Shown: in pieces, positions 17,870-25,588 of the stretch
How positions within the stretch are numbered: the first letter of the stretch is position 1
How the letters are laid out: each line of letters starts with the position of its first letter
Assembly: GCA_023150915.1 (NCBI GenBank)
Contig: JAKLKA010000046.1
Coordinates: 1-45,311, forward strand
Direction of reading: 5' to 3'
DNA: 45,311 bases
DNA from: Polyangiaceae bacterium
GTDB taxonomy: Bacteria; Myxococcota_A; Polyangia; Polyangiales; Polyangiaceae
Program-made: the position numbers and the translations under genes
Notes under the pieces: model-generated
The model's input: the letters and a program-made list of their open reading frames with translations, nothing else
What the model was told of the DNA's origin: nothing
Database searches by the model: none

Positions 17870-20119
17870 TCAATAGAGCAAGAACGGGCGGCGGTGGACG
17901 GCGAAGGCCTCGAGCTCGAGCGGCCAGCCCGCCATCAACGCCTCGAGCGGGGCGCCCCGGCCCAGGGCCTCGAGCGTGGTGGGGCTGCCGAGGAGCACGC
18001 CGAGACGCCGGAAGTCCCAGTCGGCGGGGTGAACGGCGCGGAGCGCACGAGCCAGCGCCATGGCAAACGCCAGCGGTGACAGCCGGCGCGCCGAGGTGAG
18101 AGTGATGGCCAGGCCGCGACAGCGCTCGCCACGAAACGGCCCGCTCTGGGGGACGCGCTCGTCGGGGGCGAGGCTCACGCCCTGGGCGGGGCCGAGCGCG
18201 GCGATCACCGCGGCGGGGTCGAGCCAGGGCGCGCCCACCCACTCGAAGGGCGTCGGCGTCCCGCGCCCCACCGAGAGGTTGCTGTGCTCGAAGAGGGCCA
18301 CGCCCGGGTAGAGCAGCGCTGCGCGCGGGCTGCGAAGGTTGGGCGACGGGTCGAACCACGCGAGCCCCGTGTCGTCGAAGTGCATGTCGCGCCGCCACCC
18401 GCTGAGCGGCACGACCTCGAGCGGCGTGTCGAGGGCGCGCTCGTGCGCGATCAGAATCGCGAGCTCGCCCAGCGTCATGCCGTGCATCACCGGCAGCGGA
18501 TGAGGATCGATCCACGAGCGCGGCTTGGCGGGGGACACGGGGCCAGCGGGGACGCCGCCAGAAGGGTTCGGGCGGTCGAGCACCACCACTCGGCGCCGCG
18601 ACTCGAGGGCGCGGACCAGCGCCGCGGCGTAGGTATAGAAACGCGCGCCCGCGTCCACCAGATCCACCACCACCGTGTCGACGTCGACCCAGGCGCGCCG
18701 GTCGTCGTCCGGGCCATACAGGCTGACGATCGGAAGCCCGGTGCGCGCGTCGCGACCGTCGGGCACGGCGCCCTCTGCCGCGACCGACAGCCCATGTTCG
18801 GGAGTGACCACGCGCACGAGCTCGACACCGGGCGCCGACGCGATTCGGTCGAGCGTCCGTCGGCCCGATCGATCGCGAGCCGCGCCGTGGGTCAGAAGCG
18901 CCACGCGACGCCCCCGAAGGCGAGAGAAGCCCTCTCGCGCCAGACGGTCGATGCCGAGCTCGACCACGGGATCGTCGACCTCGGGACGCACACCGGCGAC
19001 CAGCGCGCGGATCGCGTGCGCCACCGGCGCGACCCTGCCCTTGCCATCCGGGTGCAGGCGACTGCTCAAGAACACCACGAAGCGATCGCGCCGGGGGTCG
19101 ACCCAGAGCGACGTTCCCGTGAAGCCCTCGTGACCGAAGCTCTGTGGCGAGAACACCGCCCCGGTCGGGTCGTCGGGCGCGTCCCAGCCGAGCGTGACCC
19201 GCGCCCCCGGCACCTCGTGGACCTCGGTCATCGCGCGCACGGTCTCGGGGCGAAGCACCCGTCGCCCGTCGAGCGCGCCGCTGCCGAGCAGCATGCGGGC
19301 GACGCGGGCCAGGTCGTCGGCCGACGAAAACAGGCCGGCATGGCCTGCCACGCCGCCCAGGGCCCGCGCTCGCGGATCGTGGACCACGCCGTGCCACGCG
19401 TCGGTCGGCACGACGCGCAGACCCGGCCCGGGACGAAAGCGGGTGTCCGTGAGCCCGAGCGGCTCGAACAAGCGACGGGCGACGAAGCCGTCGAGGGGCT
19501 GGCCCGACACGCGCGCCACCAGCTCGCCGAGCACGATGAAGCCAAGGTCGCTGTAGCGATGCCGAACGCCGGGTTCGTGGGCGAGCGGGGTGCGTGCCAC
19601 GGCGGCCGGCGAGCTGTCCGCCACGGCGAGCACCGCCGGCAGGCCCGAGGTGTGCGTGAGAAGCTGGCGAACGGTGACGCCCGGGTGGAATGCCGGCAGG
19701 TGCTTCCGGACCGGATCGTCGTAGCGCAGCCGCCCGTCTTCGACCAAGGCCGCGACCGCGGTCGCGGTGGCCACCGCCTTGGTGACGCTGGCCAGATCGA
19801 AGATCGCGTCTTCGGTCATGGCGCGGCGCACCGGGTCGACGCGCGCCGCACCGAAGGCGCGCCGAAACGAAACCCCCTCGCTTCCGCCGACGATCACCAC
19901 CGCCCCAGGCATGTCACCGCGCTCGATGGCGCCATCGATTTCGCGCTCGATGGCGAGCTGAACCCGAGCAGGAAGCCGGCGTGCGGCGGCCGCGCGCTCC
20001 GCCGCGACGTGCGGCGCAGTCAGCCGGGGCCCCCGAGCGAGCTCGGATCGCGGCACCTGCGGCGCCGCGTCGGCCGCCGAAATCAGCGCCGCCAGGCTGA
20101 GGCCAATCCCGAGCCGCAT
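17870..20119 (-). CDS. Beta-lactamase-fold hydrolase fused to exo-muramidase NamZ (DUF1343)
   Basis: A 749-residue exported protein with signal peptide (about 1-19). Residues about 50-390 are a class C beta-lactamase/DD-peptidase fold: SVTK (Ser111-Lys114), YSD (189-191) in the Tyr-x-Asn position, and a late HEGFTG. Residues about 395-749 are a NamZ/DUF1343 domain: TPEHGLSVAAEG, GLPIVSLYGP, DLVDAGARFYTYA and VLDRPNPSGG. NamZ removes terminal MurNAc from peptidoglycan fragments. In Bacillus subtilis the amidase AmiE (a beta-lactamase-fold protein) and NamZ are neighbours in the muropeptide-recovery cluster, so this fusion probably combines peptide removal and MurNAc release in the periplasm. 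Specificity of the first domain is inferred. Confidence 0.88.
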   Translation of the reverse strand: MRLGIGLSLAALISAADAAPQVPRSELARGPRLTAPHVAAERAAAARRLPARVQLAIEREIDGAIERGDMPGAVVIVGGSEGVSFRRAFGAARVDPVRRAMTEDAIFDLASVTKAVATATAVAALVEDGRLRYDDPVRKHLPAFHPGVTVRQLLTHTSGLPAVLAVADSSPAAVARTPLAHEPGVRHRYSDLGFIVLGELVARVSGQPLDGFVARRLFEPLGLTDTRFRPGPGLRVVPTDAWHGVVHDPRARALGGVAGHAGLFSSADDLARVARMLLGSGALDGRRVLRPETVRAMTEVHEVPGARVTLGWDAPDDPTGAVFSPQSFGHEGFTGTSLWVDPRRDRFVVFLSSRLHPDGKGRVAPVAHAIRALVAGVRPEVDDPVVELGIDRLAREGFSRLRGRRVALLTHGAARDRSGRRTLDRIASAPGVELVRVVTPEHGLSVAAEGAVPDGRDARTGLPIVSLYGPDDDRRAWVDVDTVVVDLVDAGARFYTYAAALVRALESRRRVVVLDRPNPSGGVPAGPVSPAKPRSWIDPHPLPVMHGMTLGELAILIAHERALDTPLEVVPLSGWRRDMHFDDTGLAWFDPSPNLRSPRAALLYPGVALFEHSNLSVGRGTPTPFEWVGAPWLDPAAVIAALGPAQGVSLAPDERVPQSGPFRGERCRGLAITLTSARRLSPLAFAMALARALRAVHPADWDFRRLGVLLGSPTTLEALGRGAPLEALMAGWPLELEAFAVHRRPFLLY

Positions 20120-20158
20120 GCGCGGCTGAAACGCCCGGCGATCGGGGCGCGATTCCCG

Positions 20159-21394
20159 TCACGGCACCGGCCGGTGCTCCACGATCCGAACCTCGCCACC
20201 GGCCAGGTGCAGCTCCGTGAACCCGCCTTCGGGCACGCGCACTCCCCCCGCGACGTCCCGGGCCAGAAAGGCGTGCTGCCCGGCCGCGAGGGGCAAGTCT
20301 CTCGGCTCGTCGCCCACGGGCTCGGCACTACCGTCGAGCCACAGCTCGAGGTCGGTCTCGCTGCTCACCCTCAGCGTTGCCGTGGGCTCCCCCGCCGAGA
20401 GCGCGGTGCGCGCCCGATCGACGCGAACGGCCAGCGCGCCCGCCGGGAGCACCAGCGCGAAGCGATCCCTGCCCGGAACCGGGAAGAGCACCGGTCCGGC
20501 GAGCCGGAAGCCGAGCTGCCCCTCGACGCCGTCGCCGGCGGGCCGCCCGCCGAACACCTCGATCGCGATCACGGTGGCGTCTGTCGGCAAGAACCGCTGC
20601 ACCCCGTCGGCGGCGACGTGGCGCGCCCCCCAGAGCATGGCGACCTTCGACGGCGACCGCACCTGCTCGGCCAGCGCGAGCACGCAGTGCAGCTCGCGGA
20701 GCCCCGCCAGCGCGGCATCCCCCACGGCTCGGGCGCTTGCCTGAAGCGGCGTGGGCAGATCGCAGCCGTGCACGCGCACCCCGCCCGCCTGGAGCGTGGC
20801 CACCAGAGCCGGAAGCTCTTCGAGGTAGTCGTACTTCCATGCGGCGTGGTCGTGATCGCGCTGGGTCGCGATCACGCCGCCAAGCCCGGCACCGCGGCCG
20901 AGCGCCGCATCGTCGCCAGCTTGGTGCTGCGCCGGCACGCCGCTCCACCGTCCGGCCGCGTGGAACTGCTCGATCACCGCGTCGGTGGCGCCGAACCCCA
21001 GGGCGCCCGCCAGCCGACGAAACGCGACGATCTGCGCCGGGGCATCGTGGTACGTCCCGAACAGCACGAAGCTCTGGCGCGGGGTGCGAGCTCGAAGGAA
21101 CGCCCCGATGGCGTCGTCGCCGGCCACCAGCTGATTCGCCCGGGCCGCCGCCCGCAGGCTCGCCTCGAGCAACCCCCGGGTGAGCATCGGCTCGATGCGC
21201 GCGGGGCGACGGGTGTGCGCCGCGAGCAGCTCACGGGCGCCGGGCGCCGAGACCGGGAAGGCGGGCCACGCCGCCGGGACGGGCGGTGGCCGCGGCGCGA
21301 CCGGTGGGCGGGGCGCGACGGCAGCCGGGCCGGTGCACGCCGCCAGGGCGAGAGCGAAGATCGGCAGAAGGCGCGCCAACGCACCGAGTGTCAC
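20159..21394 (-). CDS. ChaN-like (haem-binding uptake family) lipoprotein
   Basis: About 411 residues from GTG 21394, chosen because it gives a clean signal peptide with lipobox LALAAC (Cys20). Earlier ATGs would overlap the divergent gene at 21445. A Pro-rich linker is followed by a domain with SFVLFGTYHDAPAQIVAF, DAVIEQFHAAGRWSG and VAMLWGARHVAADG. This is the layout of the ChaN/Cofac_haem_bdg superfamily, in which GExHxx-type motifs bind metal or haem; here the motif reads GTYHD. The C-terminal 120 residues look like a separate beta domain. It lies 39 bases upstream of the NamZ fusion in the same direction and may share its transcript. The family call is tentative. Confidence 0.55.
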   Translation of the reverse strand: MTLGALARLLPIFALALAACTGPAAVAPRPPVAPRPPPVPAAWPAFPVSAPGARELLAAHTRRPARIEPMLTRGLLEASLRAAARANQLVAGDDAIGAFLRARTPRQSFVLFGTYHDAPAQIVAFRRLAGALGFGATDAVIEQFHAAGRWSGVPAQHQAGDDAALGRGAGLGGVIATQRDHDHAAWKYDYLEELPALVATLQAGGVRVHGCDLPTPLQASARAVGDAALAGLRELHCVLALAEQVRSPSKVAMLWGARHVAADGVQRFLPTDATVIAIEVFGGRPAGDGVEGQLGFRLAGPVLFPVPGRDRFALVLPAGALAVRVDRARTALSAGEPTATLRVSSETDLELWLDGSAEPVGDEPRDLPLAAGQHAFLARDVAGGVRVPEGGFTELHLAGGEVRIVEHRPVP

Positions 21395-21444
21395 GCCGAG
21401 CCCGACACCGAGCAAGCGTCGGCGTTCCGATCTAAGCTCGGGGC

Positions 21445-22275
21445 ATGCGCGTTTCGTTCTGGCCTGCATGGGTCCTGGCTGCACTCACCCTGGCGAGCTG
21501 CTCGTCGGACGACGGCGGGGGCGCCGCCGCGGGCAGCGGCGGAAGCGGGGGAAGCGGCGGCACGGGGGGTGCTGGCGGCGTCGCCGGAACCGAGAGCTGC
21601 ACGGCGACCTTCACCTGGCTCCAGAAGGACGCCTACAAAGAGACCGCAGGTCGCAGCAGCGATCTCTGGCCGCCCCACACCACCACCCAGATCGACGTGA
21701 GCTGCAGCGGCCAGCTGATCAAGACGGCGTTTCGCGAGAACCACGGCACCAAGCCGGGGGACAAGGACAAAAACGGCGAGGTGTTCTTGGTGAGCGTGGG
21801 CTCGATGCAGGCCAGCGGGAAGTGGAGCGCAATGGAATCGCTGCTCGCCGCTTACGACGAGTGCGAGTGCGGAACGCAGTTCTTGAGCATGGACGCGCTG
21901 GGCGACGCGGCGGTGCAGAAGCTGGTGGCAGAAGTCGAAGGCTACGTGCTGGCACACCTGACCTGCAGCGGCGCGGTCGACGCCCCGGGGCTGGTGCAGA
22001 AGCTGAAGGCGGGTGACATCGCCGGCGTGCTGGCGGTGCTGCCCAGCTGCACCTGGGCCTCGGGCTTCGACTGGGCCTCGGGCTTCGACGCCGCTCTGGG
22101 CAAGATCGTCGCTGCCGCGAAAGAAACGCTGGCCGACTATCACGTCTGCAACAACGACGCCGAGCTCCAGGCCACGCTCTTCGATGGCTTCCGCAAGACC
22201 GCAGCGGTCACCGCCTGCGACCCCGCCGGAGCGTCGTGCAAGGGGCCGAAGTGGTTCTATGCGCCGAAGCCGTGA
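21445..22275 (+). CDS. Gly/Ser-linker lipoprotein of unknown function
   Basis: A 276-residue protein with signal peptide and lipobox TLASC (Cys19), a Gly/Ser/Ala linker (about 25-48), then a domain of about 225 residues with nine cysteines, including the pair in DECECG. Hydrophobic and charged helices alternate (DAAVQKLVAEVEGYVLAHL, AALGKIVAAAKETLADYH). No family is recognised. An 18-base exact tandem duplication near 22054 repeats the six residues WASGFD. It is divergent from the ChaN-like gene, leaving only 50 bases for both promoters, and convergent with the next gene three bases away. Confidence 0.75.
   Translation: MRVSFWPAWVLAALTLASCSSDDGGGAAAGSGGSGGSGGTGGAGGVAGTESCTATFTWLQKDAYKETAGRSSDLWPPHTTTQIDVSCSGQLIKTAFRENHGTKPGDKDKNGEVFLVSVGSMQASGKWSAMESLLAAYDECECGTQFLSMDALGDAAVQKLVAEVEGYVLAHLTCSGAVDAPGLVQKLKAGDIAGVLAVLPSCTWASGFDWASGFDAALGKIVAAAKETLADYHVCNNDAELQATLFDGFRKTAAVTACDPAGASCKGPKWFYAPKP
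22054..22089 (+). repeat. 18-base exact tandem duplication in a lipoprotein gene
   Basis: The 18-base unit beginning TGGGCCTCGG occurs twice without a gap (22054-22071 and 22072-22089), doubling WASGFD in frame. The absence of any synonymous difference suggests a recent duplication. Confidence 0.85.
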
Positions 22276-22278
22276 GCC

Positions 22279-23700
22279 CTACTTGCAGCTGAGCGGCGCC
22301 GCCCACAGCTCGTGCTGCTCGCCGGTCGAGACCAAGAAGAAAGAGACCGCGCGCTCCCCCTCGACCCACACGCGGCCCTGACCTGCGTCGGCGCCCTGGG
22401 GCGAAACCGTGAGGGTCGACCCCACCGGGGTGAGCGCGTCGTCGAGCACGCGTACCTCGACCGCATGACCGGTCGGGGTCCGCGCGGTCCATTGCAGAAG
22501 CCAGCCCCGGTCGCCCAGCGCCGCCGCCGCCGGCGAGATCCGCGCGCCACCGTCGCCCAAGGCCAGCGACGAGAGCCGCTCGGGGACCTTTCCGGCGACC
22601 GACTTGCCAGCGAACAGCTGGTAGTCGGCCGCTTCGCTGGGCTTGGCGGCAACCAAGAGCAGCGCACTGGCCCTGCCCACCACGGGCACGGGAGTCCCGG
22701 CGATCGCCGCGGGCAGCTGGGGCGCCAGAAGCTCGGTGGACTTGTCGCCGTTGGCGGCCAGCCAACCCGCGAGCACCTTGCCGGCTGGCCCGCCACTGCG
22801 CAACGCGACGAAGTGCCCGGCGCTGGGGTGGCTGTCGACGCGAGCCGGGGTCAGCTCTTTCTCGTTCAGCGGCCAGACCACGTCCGGCTCACTGTCCCCG
22901 GACCGCCGCGCAATGCCCCGGGGCGCGGCGCCGATCCGCAGCGGCTCGTCGCCGAGCAGGGTGCGCGCATCGCCCAGGTTGGACTCTTCGCTGTCGACGA
23001 CCAGCTCGACGCTGTCCCCGACCAGTCGCGGCTGAACGCTGGTGACCGGAGCCTTGCTGGGCTGACGTTTCTTGCTCTGCTCGTCCAGCGTGTCCGCGGC
23101 CAGCACCACCACCTCGGCTTCGGTCCGGGTGCGCGCAAACCCGACCGCGACCCGCCCCTTGCCCGCCGCCGCCACCTCGAGCGGCACCTTGCCGTGGGCG
23201 GGCTTCGAGATCAGCCGCGCGCGGCCCGCAGCGCATGCCCGGGCCAGGCCGGATGACGGCGCCGCCGAGGTCGACGCTGCCGCGGATGCCGACGGAGATG
23301 GCACGGGTTCGGGACGACCGGCGAGCCAGAGCGAGACGCCCCCGAGCCCACCGAGCACGAACAGCCCGAGCACCAACAGGCCAATGACCAGCGGCGCGTT
23401 CGAGCGCTGGGTCGGGCCCCGGCGGACGGTGGCTGGCTCGGTGGGGGCCTCGGGCGGATCGGGCAGCGGGTTGTCCCGCATGGTCGGCGCTTCGTCCTCG
23501 ACCTTGAACGCCGGCAGCGGAGCCTCGTGCACCGCGAGCTCGGGCACCTCCGACGCTGGCAGCCAGCCGCCCAGCGCGGCGGACGACACCATGCACGTGG
23601 GCGACACGCCGCCCTCGCGAATCGCCGCCTGAAGCTTCTCGAGGTTGCCGGTGTACTCGAACCCGTCGGTCCCAATCCAGCGCCACTGGTTCTCTGCCAT
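22279..23700 (-). CDS. Single-pass membrane protein with N-terminal GYF_2-like domain
   Basis: A 473-residue protein. Residues 1-55 (WRWIGTDGFEYTGNLEKLQA, then GGVSPTCMVSSAALGGWLPA) resemble the GYF_2-type 'W-DG---G-----L' module common in myxobacterial membrane proteins. A Pro/Glu linker and one transmembrane helix follow (LVIGLLVLGLFVLGGLGGVS, about 103-122). The C-terminal 330 residues are repetitive short beta segments (VAVGFARTRTEAEVVVLAA, GHAVEVRVLDDALTPVG), suggesting a beta-propeller facing the periplasm. The first ATG (23700) lies six bases after the rsgA stop, so it belongs to the rsgA operon. Function unknown; the domain calls are by pattern. Confidence 0.7.
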   Translation of the reverse strand: MAENQWRWIGTDGFEYTGNLEKLQAAIREGGVSPTCMVSSAALGGWLPASEVPELAVHEAPLPAFKVEDEAPTMRDNPLPDPPEAPTEPATVRRGPTQRSNAPLVIGLLVLGLFVLGGLGGVSLWLAGRPEPVPSPSASAAASTSAAPSSGLARACAAGRARLISKPAHGKVPLEVAAAGKGRVAVGFARTRTEAEVVVLAADTLDEQSKKRQPSKAPVTSVQPRLVGDSVELVVDSEESNLGDARTLLGDEPLRIGAAPRGIARRSGDSEPDVVWPLNEKELTPARVDSHPSAGHFVALRSGGPAGKVLAGWLAANGDKSTELLAPQLPAAIAGTPVPVVGRASALLLVAAKPSEAADYQLFAGKSVAGKVPERLSSLALGDGGARISPAAAALGDRGWLLQWTARTPTGHAVEVRVLDDALTPVGSTLTVSPQGADAGQGRVWVEGERAVSFFLVSTGEQHELWAAPLSCK

Positions 23701-23706
23701 GCGACG

Positions 23707-24684
23707 TCAGCCCCGCCGGGTGTCTTTGGACCGGCGTTCGAGCTCCTTGCCGAGCGCGATGTAGCTCGCGATTCGGGCGGCGTCGAGAGTGCCTTGCTCG
23801 ACCGCGGCGCGCACCGCGCAGCCCGGCTCGGTGATGTGCCGGCAATCGCGAAACCGGCAACCCGCCGACAGCTCGATCACCTCCGGGAAGGCCGTTTCGA
23901 GCGCCTCGCCCTCGGCCCACAGTCCCAGCTCGCGCATGCCCGGGGTGTCGATGATGGCGCCCCCCTGCGGCAGCGCCATGAGCTCGCGATGGGTGGTCGT
24001 GTGCTGGCCCCGATCGTCGTGGCTGCGCACGGCGTGAACGCGCATGCGGTCGTGCCCGAGCAGGAAGTTCACCACCGTGGACTTGCCCGCGCCCGACGAG
24101 CCGACGACCGCAGCGGTGACCCCCGATCCCAGATAGCGCGCCGGCGCACCCGACTCGATGCCCGCCAGCACGTCGATGGCGTGCACACGCACGCCCGGAG
24201 CCACGCTGCCGGCTTCGGCGGCGCGCGCCGCGGGGTCGGGGCAGAGGCCGGCCTTGGTGAGCAGCACCACCGGTGTCATGCGGCCTTCGGCCGAGAGCGT
24301 GAGATAGCGCTCGAGACGTCGCAGGTTGAAGTCTCCGTCGAGCCCCATCACCACGAACAGGACGTCGACGTTGGTGCACAGCACTTGCGGTTGCACGCGT
24401 CGGCCTGCGGCGCGCCGCACGAGCTCGGAGCGGCGCGGGAGCACCGCCTGGACGACGGGCTCCGGGCCCGGCGCGCACGCGACCCAGTCGCCGGTCACCG
24501 GACGCCCGGGCTCGGTCCGCACGACGCGGCGCGGGACGCGCGCCGTGGTTTCGCCGGATTCGGTCGAGAGCTGCGCCCGATCGGCGTCGATGCGCGTCAC
24601 CCTGCCGGCGAAACCGTCGGCGATGCCCAGCGCGGAGAGCGCCCGCTCGAACTCCGCACCGAAGCCCAGATCCGCGAGCGTCAT
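23707..24684 (-). CDS. rsgA: Ribosome small-subunit GTPase RsgA
   Basis: A 325-residue circularly permuted GTPase that helps late 30S maturation. It has an N-terminal OB-fold (about 20-100), then G4 before G1: VLLTKAGLC, the P-loop GSSGAGKST, switch phrase DDRGQHTTTHRELMALP, G3 DTPGMRELG, and the C-terminal zinc knuckle CRFRDCRHITEPGC. The G4 motif is normally (N/T)KxD; here the Asp is Gly (TKAG, codon GGC), so guanine specificity may be altered. ATG 24684 overlaps the stop of the preceding small gene (ATGA). The gene sits second in a three-gene operon. Confidence 0.93.
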   Translation of the reverse strand: MTLADLGFGAEFERALSALGIADGFAGRVTRIDADRAQLSTESGETTARVPRRVVRTEPGRPVTGDWVACAPGPEPVVQAVLPRRSELVRRAAGRRVQPQVLCTNVDVLFVVMGLDGDFNLRRLERYLTLSAEGRMTPVVLLTKAGLCPDPAARAAEAGSVAPGVRVHAIDVLAGIESGAPARYLGSGVTAAVVGSSGAGKSTVVNFLLGHDRMRVHAVRSHDDRGQHTTTHRELMALPQGGAIIDTPGMRELGLWAEGEALETAFPEVIELSAGCRFRDCRHITEPGCAVRAAVEQGTLDAARIASYIALGKELERRSKDTRRG

Positions 24685-24947
24685 CCCGACGAGTCCAGAT
24701 CGGCGTCGGAGAACGGCCTGCCCGCCCCAGGCGCCAGCCCCAGCGCCCAGTCGACCAAGCGAGCCGCCAGAGCCTCGAGCTGGTCGCCGTCGGGCAAACG
24801 CTCGGCGCGCAGCCGCTGGGCCAGCACCATGGGCCCGAGCGAAGGCGAGATCGAGCACTGGTGCTTGCGCTGCTGCTCGGCGAGCCGAAGCTCGGTCAGG
24901 CGCGCGACATGCTTCACCAGCTCACGCTTCTTCTGGTCGGAGGTCAT
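24681..24947 (-). CDS. Small helical protein upstream of rsgA
   Basis: An 88-residue protein from ATG 24947; the longer frame begins in Pro/Leu-rich codons without a ribosome binding site. Helices DQKKRELVKHVARLTELRLA and GDQLEALAARLVDWALGL are separated by a SISPSLGPMVLAQRL stretch, and the C-terminus is acidic. No family is recognised. Its stop overlaps the rsgA start by four bases, so it is translated with rsgA and could be a ribosome-associated partner, which is only inference. Confidence 0.65.
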   Translation of the reverse strand: MTSDQKKRELVKHVARLTELRLAEQQRKHQCSISPSLGPMVLAQRLRAERLPDGDQLEALAARLVDWALGLAPGAGRPFSDADLDSSG

Positions 24948-25059
24948 CGCCGGCGGGGAGTGTAGCAGAGGCGAGAATCCCCGAGCCGCCACCGGGAACC
25001 GCGGGCGGACGCCGAGGCAACCTATCGCACCCCAGCTGAAGCTGTCTTAGAGTCTCGCC

Positions 25060-25587
25060 ATGGCCGAATCTGAGCCCACCTCGGGAACCCCGCGCGCGGT
25101 GCTGCTCGCGCTCGCGGCCAGCTTCATCGCATTCGGGGTGGCGTTCTTGCTCGCCCCGCAGAAGCTCGCGGCCTACGCCGACCTCTCGACCACCAGTCGC
25201 CTCGGCCTGGTCGAGCTGCGCGCGTTCTACGGCGGCATCCAGATCGGGCTCGGGGTGTTCTTGGCGGTGGCCGCCATGCGGCGCGAATGGCAGCTGCCCG
25301 GCCTGCTCTGTGCGCTGCTGTCGCTCTTGGGGGTGTTCGGGGCGCGCATCTACGCGCTCACGGCCGAGGGCTGGCCCGGCGCCTTGGTGCTGGTGTTCTT
25401 GGCCATCGAGCTGGCCGGGGTCGTGGCCGCCGGGTTCGGCCTGATGAAGATCAAGCAGAGCCCGGGCGAGTCCGGCGCCGACGAGGTCGCAGCGCTGTCC
25501 AAGGCGGAAAAGACGCTCCTCATGGAGAGGACCCAGCCCCTCGAGCGCACCGTGCCTCTCGACCTTTCGAAGCGCGGCAAGGGCTGA
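25060..25587 (+). CDS. DUF4345-family membrane protein
   Basis: A 175-residue protein with four hydrophobic helices (about 13-33, 55-72, 80-100, 105-128) and the DUF4345 signature ELRAFYGGIQIGLGVFLA after the first helix. A charged cytoplasmic tail of about 45 residues ends LSKRGKG. The family has no assigned biochemical role. It is divergent from the rsgA operon across 112 bases, and its stop is adjacent to that of the convergent alpha/beta-hydrolase gene. Confidence 0.8.
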   Translation: MAESEPTSGTPRAVLLALAASFIAFGVAFLLAPQKLAAYADLSTTSRLGLVELRAFYGGIQIGLGVFLAVAAMRREWQLPGLLCALLSLLGVFGARIYALTAEGWPGALVLVFLAIELAGVVAAGFGLMKIKQSPGESGADEVAALSKAEKTLLMERTQPLERTVPLDLSKRGKG

Positions 25588-25588
25588 C

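Noticed and set aside
18284-21700. An 1138-codon plus-strand frame
   Set aside because: It is antisense to both the NamZ fusion and the ChaN-like gene, is His/Arg-rich, and crosses gene boundaries.
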